A stretch of DNA of 64,000 nt, from positions 558,001 to 622,000 of the forward strand of contig NZ_JAMZEK010000003.1 in assembly GCF_024158035.1 (NCBI RefSeq), given 5' to 3'. The notes beneath the pieces are model-generated. The model did not search any database. It had not been told where the DNA came from and saw only the letters and a program-made list of their open reading frames with translations. The position numbers were made by a program, and so were the translations under genes. Positions within the stretch are counted from its first letter, which is position 1, and every line of letters begins with the position of its first letter. Positions 44,694 through 52,069 of this stretch are shown in pieces. Source of the DNA: Dyella lutea. GTDB lineage: Bacteria > Pseudomonadota > Gammaproteobacteria > Xanthomonadales > Rhodanobacteraceae.

Positions 44694-45353
44694 ATGGCTA
44701 AGTCAGGGGTAAGCAAGGCTATGCGCGATCGCGTGATGTCCAGCGAGGAGACACCGCGTGTCACGTTCCGTTTCTTCAAGGTCACCGAAGGTCCACTGAT
44801 CGAAGAGCTCAACAAGATCTTCGACGAGCAGGAGCTCGCCTTCGATGCTGCGAGGGAGATCGCCAAGGCTGTCGGCGCAACCGCTCCAGCGCTGTATTGC
44901 CGGAGCTGGCTGTTCCAGTTCGAAGAGGCCCCGCCCGAGGCAACGTGGAAGTGCGAACACAGGCAGGGCACCGAGCGCTATTACAAGCCGATCCGGCGCA
45001 GCCTCGTGGGCCGCAAATGGGCGGATGAAATCAAGAGGCTGAAGGTTCCTCGGCATCACAACGACGCACTCTCGGTAGTTGACCTGACGAAAGGCCCGGC
45101 AGTGGTTGAGGGGCGGCACTGGTATGCCCCTGTTGTGTGGGGCTGGATCGATGGCCCGCTGTTCCTGGTGAAGGTTCCTTGGCGTGCCTATGCACCGGAG
45201 ATCCTCGACGCCTACCGCGCCATGCGTGATGCCGGGGAATACGGATCCGGCGCAATGGACCATGCGCTCTGGGTTCCACACCCGACAATGCAGGAAATCG
45301 AGGAGTGGGAGGCGCTGAAGATCGCCGCCGATCGCAAGGCGGCCGCCGCATGA
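44694..45353 (+). CDS. hypothetical phage protein
   Basis: 219 aa. No recognised family. Opening segment TPRVTFRFFKVTEGPLIEELNKIFDEQ, then a Trp-rich middle (WLFQFEEAPPEATWKCEH, HWYAPVVWGWIDGPLFLVKVPW). Base use is a little less GC-extreme at third positions than in its neighbours, so it may have been acquired separately. It sits between DUF3164 and the cysteine-rich genes. Confidence 0.65.
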   Translation: MAKSGVSKAMRDRVMSSEETPRVTFRFFKVTEGPLIEELNKIFDEQELAFDAAREIAKAVGATAPALYCRSWLFQFEEAPPEATWKCEHRQGTERYYKPIRRSLVGRKWADEIKRLKVPRHHNDALSVVDLTKGPAVVEGRHWYAPVVWGWIDGPLFLVKVPWRAYAPEILDAYRAMRDAGEYGSGAMDHALWVPHPTMQEIEEWEALKIAADRKAAAA

Positions 45354-45577
45354 GCACCCACACCTGCCACTGGCCCGGGTGCAACCGCCCTGTGCCACCC
45401 GCCAAGTGGGGCTGCCGCCCGCACTGGTACCAGCTGCCGCTGGAGATCCGCATGCGGATCTCCGCGGCCTACGTGTCCGGCCAGGAGATCACCAAGACGC
45501 CCTCGCGCGCCTACATCGAGGCGGCGCGCGAGGCGCAGGACTGGATCCGCGCCAAACAACAGGGGGAATGCGCATGA
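45350..45577 (+). CDS. small Cys/His-rich phage protein
   Basis: 75 aa; ATG 45350 overlaps the previous stop. N-terminal C-x4-C-x10-C-x2-H pattern (CHWPGCNRPVPPAKWGCRPHW) suggests one zinc site. The rest is helical. Such proteins are common in phages. Confidence 0.65.
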   Translation: MSTHTCHWPGCNRPVPPAKWGCRPHWYQLPLEIRMRISAAYVSGQEITKTPSRAYIEAAREAQDWIRAKQQGECA

Positions 45578-45894
45578 CTTTCACACTGACCCCGGTGCGC
45601 TGCTGCCACGTCTGCGGTTGCACCGAGACCAACGCCTGCGCCGGTGGCTGCTGGTGGATCGGTCCCGATCTTTGCAGCGCATGCGGCCGCGACAGCCGGC
45701 AGAACCCCGCCCACGGCGATCGCGTCACGGTGGGCACGGAAACCCGCGAGGTGGAGCGGGTAAACGGCGACCAGGTGATCTACAGCTGGCCCGGCGTCGT
45801 GGCCGTGCGCACGCTGCGGCTCGCCGCGTGGAGGGCCTGGGCGGCGAATGCCACCGGCTGGACCAGCGAGCCGAACAAGGGCGCAGCGGCATGA
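45574..45894 (+). CDS. small zinc-finger-like phage protein
   Basis: 106 aa; ATG 45574 overlaps the previous stop. The N-terminal half has RCCHVCGCTETNACAGGC and DLCSACG, i.e. paired Cys motifs of a treble-clef type recurrent in phage genomes. The second half is a small beta domain (GTETREVERVNGDQVIYSW). Confidence 0.7.
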   Translation: MTFTLTPVRCCHVCGCTETNACAGGCWWIGPDLCSACGRDSRQNPAHGDRVTVGTETREVERVNGDQVIYSWPGVVAVRTLRLAAWRAWAANATGWTSEPNKGAAA

Positions 45895-46286
45895 AGCGCG
45901 AGCAGTGGCAAGAGCTGGAGGCTCGGCTCAAGTTCCCCGGCGCCACGGTCAAGCTGCAGTGCGATGGCTACCTGGTCACGTTGCAGGTGCAGCTCGACAG
46001 GATGCGCATGGTCATCGCCGTCTATGTCGACGGCTGGATGCGTGGCGAGTGGATGAGCACGGACTGCGAGCAGCGCCGCCGCTTCCTGCGGCCCAGAACA
46101 GTCAAGCCCAAGCCCTACACCAAGGCGCAGATCAAGGTGCTGGGCAAGAAGTGGTGCGAGCAGCAGTTCGCCAAGCTCACGCACACCTACTACACGCCGA
46201 TCTGGCCGACGATCCCGCCGCTTCGCCGCCACTTCGAGAAGCACAACGCCAGCGTGGAGCTGGCCGCCGAGGAGACGCCGGCATGA
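45891..46286 (+). CDS. hypothetical early phage protein
   Basis: 131 aa; ATG 45891 overlaps the previous stop. Beta-rich first part (ATVKLQCDGYLVTLQVQLDRMRMVIAVYVDGW) and basic second part (RPRTVKPKPYTKAQIKVLGKKW). No family recognised. Confidence 0.6.
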   Translation: MKREQWQELEARLKFPGATVKLQCDGYLVTLQVQLDRMRMVIAVYVDGWMRGEWMSTDCEQRRRFLRPRTVKPKPYTKAQIKVLGKKWCEQQFAKLTHTYYTPIWPTIPPLRRHFEKHNASVELAAEETPA

Positions 46287-46741
46287 TGAGCCCCGTCACT
46301 GGCCCGAGTCGGGCCATCAAGCTGCGCAACCGCGAGCTGGCCGCCATCCACGTGCTGGCCAGCAAGAAGCTGCACCTGGACCGCGATACCTACGTGGCCC
46401 TGCTGCAGCGCGTGGGCAACGTGCGCAGCTCGGCCGACCTGGACGCCACCGGCCGCGGCAAGGTGCTCGACGAGCTGCGCCGCCTGGCCGGCGAAGGCGA
46501 GCGGCAGATGCGCAACGCCGTGAACCTGCCCGATGCCCCGCAGAACGTGCGCGAGGAAATCGCCGGCATGGTGGCCAAGGTGGGCGCGATCCTCGCCGAG
46601 ACCGGCAAGCGCTGGAACTACGCCCACGGCACCGCACGCCGGATGTTCAAGGTGCAGCGCGTGGAGTGGCTGCGCCCGGATCAGCTGCACAAGCTGGTGG
46701 CGGCGCTTCAGATGAGCGCCAACCGGGCGCGGAGGAAGTGA
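46283..46741 (+). CDS. gemA: GemA-like regulatory protein (DUF1018, Mu gp16)
   Basis: 152 aa; ATG 46283 (a second at 46286). Sequence LAAIHVLASKKLHLDRDTYVALLQRVGNVRSSADLDATGRGKVLDELRRL and the C-terminal WLRPDQLHKLVAALQ match the DUF1018/GemA family. In Mu, GemA affects host gene expression and replication after infection. Conserved position between MuB block and Mor. Confidence 0.88.
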   Translation: MMSPVTGPSRAIKLRNRELAAIHVLASKKLHLDRDTYVALLQRVGNVRSSADLDATGRGKVLDELRRLAGEGERQMRNAVNLPDAPQNVREEIAGMVAKVGAILAETGKRWNYAHGTARRMFKVQRVEWLRPDQLHKLVAALQMSANRARRK

Positions 46742-46935
46742 TGCACCCGGAGGAAGTCGAAGAGCGGCGCGTGCGCTGGAACGAGCTGTGGCGCACCCGC
46801 TTCGTCAAGGAAGTGGCGAAGTTGCGCCCGTGCCTGCACGGGTTGATCCATGCGCTGCTCAAACAGGCCTATTACGCCGGCACCAACGATGAGCGCCGGA
46901 AGCACGAGCCGCAACGGCTGGGGGGATTCGACTGA
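46741..46935 (+). CDS. small early phage protein
   Basis: 64 aa; ATG 46741 shares a base with the gemA stop. Highly charged, helical (PEEVEERRVRWNELWRTRFVKEVAKL). No family recognised. Confidence 0.55.
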   Translation: MHPEEVEERRVRWNELWRTRFVKEVAKLRPCLHGLIHALLKQAYYAGTNDERRKHEPQRLGGFD

Positions 46936-47204
46936 TGTTCAAAGCGCTGTTCTTTATCGAATGCGCACCGGCAGGCGCGAAGGCGAGCATCGACCTCGCC
47001 CACGAAATGACCTGCAGCGGTCGCCTGCCGTTCGTGCCGCACCCGGGCATGCAACTCTCGGTGAGCCACGATGGCGACTACTTCACCGTGGAGACGGTGT
47101 TCTGGAAGGTCGATGTGCCGGACGTGCTGGAGGTGTTCTTCCGTGAGGACATGCACCACGACGAGGAGTACTTCGCTCGTCAGGGATGGGAGGCCGTCCG
47201 CTGA
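46935..47204 (+). CDS. small early phage protein
   Basis: 89 aa; start and stop overlap neighbours by one base. Acidic C-terminus (REDMHHDEEYF), beta-rich middle. Function unknown. Confidence 0.55.
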   Translation: MFKALFFIECAPAGAKASIDLAHEMTCSGRLPFVPHPGMQLSVSHDGDYFTVETVFWKVDVPDVLEVFFREDMHHDEEYFARQGWEAVR

Positions 47205-47422
47205 TGCCCGCGCTGCTCTCCTACGACCTGTTCCCGCATGAGCCCATTCCGCGCGCCAAGCCGCGCGTGATGATGCACGTCATCGATGCCGGCGTGGGTC
47301 TGGCGCTGTTCCAGTGCGCCCGCTGTGGCCACGAGAGCGACTGGGTGCCCTACGGCAGCCTGAGTGACGCCAAGCGCGGCATGCCTTGCCCGCACTGCAA
47401 CCCCGAGCAGGCGCAGGGCTGA
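47204..47422 (+). CDS. small zinc-ribbon phage protein
   Basis: 72 aa; ATG 47204. Two Cys pairs, CARC and CPHC, spaced as in a zinc ribbon (residues ~39-42 and ~62-65). Similar one-ribbon proteins occur in phage early operons; role unknown. Confidence 0.65.
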   Translation: MPALLSYDLFPHEPIPRAKPRVMMHVIDAGVGLALFQCARCGHESDWVPYGSLSDAKRGMPCPHCNPEQAQG

Positions 47423-48024
47423 TGCACGTCACTTGCCCCTGCTGCAGCGAATCCTTCCCGATCGCCGCCGGCCTGCTGGAGCCGGACGGCAAGCGGTTCG
47501 GCATGCTGCTAGCCGGCATGGAGCCGGCGCTCGGCCGCGCCACGATGGATTACCTGCCGCTGTTTGCCCCCGGCAAGCAGAAGCTGCGCCTGTCCAAGGC
47601 GGTGAAGCTGGTGGCCGCGCTCGATGCCCTGGTGCGTGAGGGCACGGTGTGCCGCGACGAGCGCAACGGCGTGCGTCGGCCGGCGTCGGCCGCGCTGTGG
47701 GTGGCCGGCATCGAGCAGATGCTGGCCCAGCGCGATCGCCTCACGCTGCCGCTGGCCAACCACAACTACCTGCGCATGGTGGTGTTCGGCCTGGCCGACC
47801 AGGCAGACCACGCCGCCGAGCAGGCGCGCGAGCAGTCGCTGCGCTCGGGCGCCGCACGCACGCGCATCGGCCCCAGCCCGCCCAGCCAGGCCGGCGATCC
47901 GCTCACCGAGCAGCTGCGCTACCTCGACCAGATGCGCGACTTCGGCCGGCTCACCGACGACGAGTGGGACGCCGAGCGCCTGAAGGCGTTCAAGCGCTAC
48001 GGCCGGGAGCCGGTGCCGGCGTGA
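47422..48024 (+). CDS. hypothetical phage protein with N-terminal Cys motif
   Basis: 200 aa; ATG 47422. N-terminal CPCCSESFPIAAG, then a helical domain (LSKAVKLVAALDALVREGTVCRDERNGVRRPASAALW) and a charged C-terminus. A similar protein type often precedes Mor in Mu-like prophages. No biochemical role known to me. Confidence 0.65.
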   Translation: MHVTCPCCSESFPIAAGLLEPDGKRFGMLLAGMEPALGRATMDYLPLFAPGKQKLRLSKAVKLVAALDALVREGTVCRDERNGVRRPASAALWVAGIEQMLAQRDRLTLPLANHNYLRMVVFGLADQADHAAEQAREQSLRSGAARTRIGPSPPSQAGDPLTEQLRYLDQMRDFGRLTDDEWDAERLKAFKRYGREPVPA

Positions 48025-48434
48025 GCGCGCTGCCGCTCCAGCAGATCGACGCGGCGGACCTGCCGCCGCGCCTCGCCGAGCTGGCCGAGCTGATCGGCCT
48101 GCCGGCGACGCTGCGCCTGGTGGAGGCGCGCGGCGGCACGCGCGTCTATGTGCCGGACACAGCCAGCGCCGACCACTGGCTGGTGCCGCTGATCGGGCTG
48201 CCGGCGCTGCAGCAGCTGGTCGCGCATCGCCCGCGCGAGTACCTGGAGCTGGACCGCGCCGCCGCCGCGCTGCGCGCCGCGCGTGACCGCAAGATCATCG
48301 CCGACCATGCGGCAGGTGCATCGACCACGAAGATCGCGCTAGAGTGCCGCCTCACGCAGCGGCAGGTGTTCAACATCCTTGCCCGCGCCGAGCCGGAAGC
48401 ACCCGAGCCGGACCTGTTCGACCAGGCGCACTGA
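48021..48434 (+). CDS. Mor-type transcription activator
   Basis: 137 aa from GTG 48021 (overlaps the previous stop). N-terminal dimerisation part (DLPPRLAELAELIGLPATLRLVEARGGTRVYVPD) and C-terminal HTH (IIADHAAGASTTKIALECRLTQRQVFNIL) match the Mor/C family. In Mu, Mor turns on the middle promoter. Last early gene; its stop codon lies within the palindrome proposed below as an activator site. Confidence 0.88.
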   Translation: MSALPLQQIDAADLPPRLAELAELIGLPATLRLVEARGGTRVYVPDTASADHWLVPLIGLPALQQLVAHRPREYLELDRAAAALRAARDRKIIADHAAGASTTKIALECRLTQRQVFNILARAEPEAPEPDLFDQAH

Positions 48435-48444
48435 AGCGCTTCAC
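48431..48444. promoter_or_regulatory. palindromic activator-site candidate at the early/late junction
   Basis: CTGAAGCGCTTCAC: 12-base perfect palindrome (48432-48443) that recurs with its flank (CCTGA) at 56745. TAGCCT at 48470-48475 would be the -10, 38 bases from the palindrome start. Dyad sites upstream of weak -10 boxes are typical for Mor/C activation. Confidence 0.5.
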
Positions 48445-48511
48445 CCTGACCCCGCACACCACCGATCCGTAGCCTGAAAGCGTAGCGCGTACCTCCCTGC
48501 GCGCTTCGCCC

Positions 48512-48550
48512 GCCGGCCGGCTGTCCCCCTGCAGCCGGCCGGCAACTTTT
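48512..48550 (+). terminator. strong hairpin between Mor gene and lysis genes
   Basis: GCCGGCCGGCTG (48512-48523) pairs with CAGCCGGCCGGC (48532-48543), followed by AACTTTTC. A 12-bp GC stem with a short U-run: it could end early transcription or act as attenuator ahead of the lysis cassette, whose ATG is at 48563. Confidence 0.6.
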
Positions 48551-48562
48551 CAGGAGCACGGC

Positions 48563-48889
48563 ATGTCGGGAATTACCCAGCGTTTGAGCACCGCTTATCA
48601 GCGGTTTGCCAACACCGTGGACGGCGGCGGCCGCATGGTGCTGTGGGCACTGCTGTCGTTGCTGGTGCTGGGCGTGATCGCCTACGGCATCAACCCGGCC
48701 AAGGTCGGCAGCTACCTGTGGATCGTCTGCAAGCTGAGCCTGGCCGCGGTGCTGGGCTACGGCTTCGACCGTGCGGCCAGCCCCGGCGCGCGGCCGGCCG
48801 ACCTGGAGGGCATCGAGCGCGCGATGGCGCAGACGCGCCGCGCTACGCTGATGGCGGCCGCGATCATCGCCGCGGGGCTGATGCCGTGA
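48563..48889 (+). CDS. putative holin
   Basis: 108 aa. Three hydrophobic segments (MVLWALLSLLVLGVIAYGI; YLWIVCKLSLAAVLGYGF; TLMAAAIIAAGLMP), as in the putative phage holin family found beside SLT endolysins in Mu-like phages. Ribosome site AGGAG at 48553. First gene of the lysis cassette. Confidence 0.75.
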   Translation: MSGITQRLSTAYQRFANTVDGGGRMVLWALLSLLVLGVIAYGINPAKVGSYLWIVCKLSLAAVLGYGFDRAASPGARPADLEGIERAMAQTRRATLMAAAIIAAGLMP

Positions 48890-49056
48890 TCTGGCTAGTC
48901 TTCGCAGCCGCCTACCTCCTCGTGCGTGGATCAATGCTGATCCCAAGCAGCTGGGACAGCGCCAGAAATCCTCTGGCGCCGTATCGTGCCCTGCGCGGTT
49001 TGATCTATATCGCCATAGGCTTCACCTTGTGGCTGATCGTGCGAGGCTCGCTGTGA
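48886..49056 (+). CDS. small membrane protein of the lysis cassette
   Basis: 56 aa from GTG 48886 (overlaps holin stop). Two membrane segments (IWLVFAAAYLLVRG; LIYIAIGFTLWLIV). Possibly a second holin or antiholin; position is the only functional hint. Confidence 0.6.
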   Translation: MIWLVFAAAYLLVRGSMLIPSSWDSARNPLAPYRALRGLIYIAIGFTLWLIVRGSL

Positions 49057-49814
49057 TCGGCGGCCTGCTGCTCCTGCTGATCGGCGCGGGTTGTGTGTTC
49101 AGCGCCTTTCGTCGGAAGCCGAACGGCTGGCCCTCCCAGCAGAACCGCCTTCTGATGGGCGTGGCTCTGATGGCACTCGGCGCGCTGCTGCTCATCCCGC
49201 AGGCTTCAGCAACCACGCCAGGCACGCTGAGCCGATCCGCTCCGGCCGCGGCACCTGCGGTGCACGTGCCCGAGGTCAGCGCCATGTACCGGCGCTGGGT
49301 CGAGCAGGCCGTCGCGGAGGAATGGGGCGTGGATGGTTCCCCCGCGCGCCTGGCTGCCCAGGTGCACCAGGAGAGCCGCTGGGATGCCAGCGCGCGATCG
49401 CCGGTGGGCGCGGAGGGCCTGACGCAGTTCATGCCGTCGACGGCGCGCTGGATCGCGCAGAAATTCCCCGACAAGCTCGGCCAGTTCGATCCTGCCGATC
49501 CGCAGCAGGCGCTGCTGGCGGCGGCGGTGTACGACGCCTGGCTGGTGAAGCGGAACCCGGGCGTCACCGCCTGCGACAGCTGGGCCTTCGGGCTCAGCGC
49601 CTACAACGGCGGCGAGAAATACCTGGGCATCGAGCAGGCCAAGGCGCGCGCAGCGCACCGCGACCCGGACATGTGGTTCGGCAACGTGGCCGCGATGCGC
49701 GCGCGCAGCCTGCCGGCCTGGCGCCAGAACCGCGACTACGTGCAGCGCATCCTGCTGGAGCTGGAGCCGGCCTACATCGCCGCCGGCTGGTCCGGCAAGG
49801 TGGTGTGCTCGTGA
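49053..49814 (+). CDS. endolysin: SLT-type lytic transglycosylase
   Basis: 253 aa from GTG 49053 (GTGA overlap); another GTG at 49029 is possible. Two N-terminal hydrophobic segments (LLLLLIGAGCVF; LMGVALMALGALLLIP) suggest membrane tethering or export as a signal-anchor. The SLT domain (about 85-200) has the catalytic Glu in QESRWDASARSPVGAEGLTQFMP and later GLSAYNGG. Cleaves peptidoglycan glycan strands for lysis. Confidence 0.9.
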   Translation: MIGGLLLLLIGAGCVFSAFRRKPNGWPSQQNRLLMGVALMALGALLLIPQASATTPGTLSRSAPAAAPAVHVPEVSAMYRRWVEQAVAEEWGVDGSPARLAAQVHQESRWDASARSPVGAEGLTQFMPSTARWIAQKFPDKLGQFDPADPQQALLAAAVYDAWLVKRNPGVTACDSWAFGLSAYNGGEKYLGIEQAKARAAHRDPDMWFGNVAAMRARSLPAWRQNRDYVQRILLELEPAYIAAGWSGKVVCS

Positions 49815-50299
49815 GCGTCAAGGATCTGGCCGAGGACGTCGGCATCCTGCTGATCGTCGGCGCCATCGCCTTCGGTGCCGGCGTGGTGCGCGGCGACAGC
49901 CTCGGCACCGGTCGCATGACCGACAAGGTGAACACCGCGCAGGCCGCCAAGCAGGCGGCCGATCAGCAAGCGCGCGCCGCCACCGGCGCCCTGGCCGACA
50001 TCTCCAACCGGCTCGCCCTGCAGAAGGCCGAGCTGGATGCCATGCGCACCGCCGCCAAGGCTGCGCTGGACCAACGCGATGCCGCGCAGCGCGCCCTCGA
50101 AAAGCTCACCAGGCAGCGCATCGCCGCTGTGGAGAAACTCGCCCATGAAGACCAAGACTGCCGTGCGCTGGAGCGCATGCCTCTTTGCCCTGCTATCGCT
50201 CACCGGCTGTTTCAGCCGGACGCAGCGGCCGACGCCGGTGCCACCGGTGGTGCAGGTGCCGGAGCCGACCTACGTGCCGGTGCCGCACCAGCTCACTGA
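49811..50299 (+). CDS. Rz-like inner-membrane spanin
   Basis: 162 aa from GTG 49811. One N-terminal transmembrane helix (VGILLIVGAIAFGAGVV) followed by a long coiled coil (TAQAAKQAADQQARAATGALADISNRLALQKAELDAMRTAAKAAL). Gene position behind holin/endolysin and the embedded Rz1-like gene in another frame identify it as the i-spanin. Confidence 0.82.
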   Translation: MSVKDLAEDVGILLIVGAIAFGAGVVRGDSLGTGRMTDKVNTAQAAKQAADQQARAATGALADISNRLALQKAELDAMRTAAKAALDQRDAAQRALEKLTRQRIAAVEKLAHEDQDCRALERMPLCPAIAHRLFQPDAAADAGATGGAGAGADLRAGAAPAH

Positions 50300-50489
50300 C
50301 CCGATCCCGGCGCCACAGCCACCGGCCGCCTCGTGCGTGCTGGGCAACTTCCCGGCCGTGTGCGTGAGCCAGGCACTGGCATGGATCGAGGCGTGGCGCG
50401 GCAAGCTGCAGCAGGCCAACGATGACCGGGCCACCACCGCCCGCATCGCCGGCCAGCCGGCGCCGGCATCGAGCGCGGCCGGCCCGTGA
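50145..50489 (+). CDS. Rz1-like outer-membrane spanin lipoprotein
   Basis: 114 aa from ATG 50145, starting inside the Rz gene in a different frame and overlapping it by 155 bases. Signal peptide with lipobox LTGC (Cys about 22), then a Pro-rich segment (PTPVPPVVQVPEPTYVPVP) typical of Rz1. Partner of the i-spanin for outer-membrane disruption. Confidence 0.85.
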   Translation: MKTKTAVRWSACLFALLSLTGCFSRTQRPTPVPPVVQVPEPTYVPVPHQLTDPIPAPQPPAASCVLGNFPAVCVSQALAWIEAWRGKLQQANDDRATTARIAGQPAPASSAAGP

Positions 50490-50686
50490 ACACCCTGGAG
50501 AAAGACCTCGCCGACCTGGTGCGCCAATGGCGCACCGAGTCGCGCGAGCAGCATGCGGCCGTGAAGCGCCTGCGCGGCGCCGAGCAAGCCTGCGCCCTGA
50601 CCCATGCCAACACCAAGGAGGCGGCCGCCAACGCGCTGCAGCGTGTGCTGGTGAACCACAGCACCGAGAGCGGAGCCAAGCGTTGA
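50486..50686 (+). CDS. small coiled-coil phage protein
   Basis: 66 aa from GTG 50486 (overlaps the Rz1 stop). Charged helical sequence (LEKDLADLVRQWRTESREQHAAVKRLRGAE). No family recognised; may belong to the packaging block. Confidence 0.5.
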   Translation: MNTLEKDLADLVRQWRTESREQHAAVKRLRGAEQACALTHANTKEAAANALQRVLVNHSTESGAKR

Positions 50687-50925
50687 GTGACGAGATCGAC
50701 CGCGCGCAGCAGCGCGACGCCGAGGATCGCGATCGCGCGATCGAGGCCACACGCCAGCGCATCGCCGCCAGCTTCACCGCGCGCGATCGCTCGATCGACG
50801 GCCGGTGCATCGACTGCGACGAGCCGATCGAGCCGGCGCGCCTGCAGGTGCTGGCCGGCAAGACCAGCCGCTGCGCCAGCTGCGCGCGCGACCATGAGCA
50901 CCGGATGAAGGGATACCGCCGATGA
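50683..50925 (+). CDS. DksA/TraR-type C4 zinc-finger phage protein
   Basis: 80 aa; the only start compatible with the frame and the overlap is TTG 50683 (TTGA). Helical N-terminus then CIDCDEPIEPARLQVLAGKTSRCASCARDHE, a C-x2-C...C-x2-C DksA-type finger. Such TraR-like proteins are regular in Mu-like late regions and may modulate host RNA polymerase. Confidence 0.8.
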   Translation: MSDEIDRAQQRDAEDRDRAIEATRQRIAASFTARDRSIDGRCIDCDEPIEPARLQVLAGKTSRCASCARDHEHRMKGYRR

Positions 50926-51221
50926 GCAGTAACGATGTGATGAGCGTGCTGGTCATCGTCCTGCTGGTGATCAACCTGCTGGGCTTGCTGTTTGTTGGCG
51001 TGCGCGTCGGTGGGCAATCGAAGGTGACGCAGGAGCTCAACACTCGCCTGACGCAGCTGGAGGCGCAGGTGCGCTTCGCACCCACGCATGCCGACCTGGC
51101 CAGCTTGCGCGTGGACATCAACAAGATGGCCGAGGCCACTGCCACGCTGGCCGGCAGAAGCGGGGCAATGGCGCAGATGCTCCAAACGATCCAGGACCAC
51201 CTGCTGGAGAAAGACCGATGA
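50922..51221 (+). CDS. DUF2730 family phage protein (Mu gp25-like position)
   Basis: 99 aa. N-terminal membrane segment (VLVIVLLVINLLGLLFVGV) and a coiled coil (QELNTRLTQLEAQV...INKMAEATATLAG). Matches the DUF2730 pattern of Mu-like phages, located just before the small packaging genes. Role unknown. Confidence 0.75.
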   Translation: MSSNDVMSVLVIVLLVINLLGLLFVGVRVGGQSKVTQELNTRLTQLEAQVRFAPTHADLASLRVDINKMAEATATLAGRSGAMAQMLQTIQDHLLEKDR

Positions 51222-51523
51222 AGACCTTCGCCGAGAGCCTGCGCGAAACCCGTCGGCTGGTGCTGCTACGCCTGCTGAGCGAGCAGCCTGGCTATCGCTC
51301 GAACAGCTCGAACCTGCATACCGGGCTGTACGCGCTGGGGATCGCCGGCAGCCGCGACGATGTGATCACCGACCTGCATTGGCTGCGCGACCAGGCGCTG
51401 CTCGATCTGGATGCGGTCCCGGAGGTTCCTGGGCTGTTCGTGGCCAATATCACGGCACGTGGCAATGACGTGGCCAATGGCCAGGCCAGCGTGCCCGGCA
51501 TCAGCCGGCCGAGTCCGCGCTGA
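51218..51523 (+). CDS. VpaChn25_0724-family phage protein (Mu gp26-like)
   Basis: 101 aa. RRLVLLRLLSEQPGYRSNSSNLHTGLYALGIAGSRDDVITDLHWLRDQALLDLD is a winged-helix pattern known in Mu-like phages at the gp26 position, before gp27. Probably DNA-binding; function in packaging or regulation not known. Confidence 0.75.
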   Translation: MKTFAESLRETRRLVLLRLLSEQPGYRSNSSNLHTGLYALGIAGSRDDVITDLHWLRDQALLDLDAVPEVPGLFVANITARGNDVANGQASVPGISRPSPR

Positions 51524-51526
51524 GCC

Positions 51527-52069
51527 ATGCCACGCCCGTCGACCATCAAACGGCTGCCACCGGAGCAGCGCCGGTACCTGGAGAAGCTGATCCGGGAAGA
51601 CCGCCACACCCTGGACGAGATGCGCGACCTGGTGCGCGCCAAGTTCCCCCAGGCGCAGGCGCCCAGCCGCAGCGCGCTGGGCCGCTACAGCCAGCAGGTC
51701 AGCGAGCTGGCCGGACGCATGCGCGACATCCAGGCCGCCGGCACCGCGCTGGTGTCCGAGCTGGGCGAGGATCCCAACGACCGCGGTGGCCAGCTCCTGG
51801 TGCAGGCCGTGACCACGCTGGCCACTCACGCCGCGCTCAAGGCTACCGACGACGACGCGGAGATCTCGATCAAGGAAGTGGGCGAGTTGGCCCGCGGCGC
51901 CCGCGCCGTGCTGCAGGCCCGCAAGATGAGCCTGGCCGAGCGACAGGAGATTGCGCGCGTGGCGCGCGAGCAGGCCGCCGAGGAGGCCGTAGCCGAAGCC
52001 CGGCAGGGTGGTGTATCCGAGGCCACCATCGCCCGCATCCGCGAGCGCGTGCTGCGCGGGGGCGGATGA
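51527..52069 (+). CDS. DUF3486 protein (Mu gp27-like, terminase small subunit candidate)
   Basis: 180 aa. The N-terminal HTH (STIKRLPPEQRRYLEKLIREDRHTLDEMRDLVRAKF) and the helical rest match DUF3486. Directly upstream of and overlapping the large terminase gene, the position of Mu gp27, which is thought to recognise phage DNA for packaging. Confidence 0.82.
   Translation: MPRPSTIKRLPPEQRRYLEKLIREDRHTLDEMRDLVRAKFPQAQAPSRSALGRYSQQVSELAGRMRDIQAAGTALVSELGEDPNDRGGQLLVQAVTTLATHAALKATDDDAEISIKEVGELARGARAVLQARKMSLAERQEIARVAREQAAEEAVAEARQGGVSEATIARIRERVLRGGG

Noticed and set aside
49029-49052. Upstream GTG (49029) as endolysin start
   Set aside because: GTG 49053 overlaps the previous stop in the GTGA manner used throughout this operon; the longer form only adds eight residues, so it cannot be excluded but is less likely.
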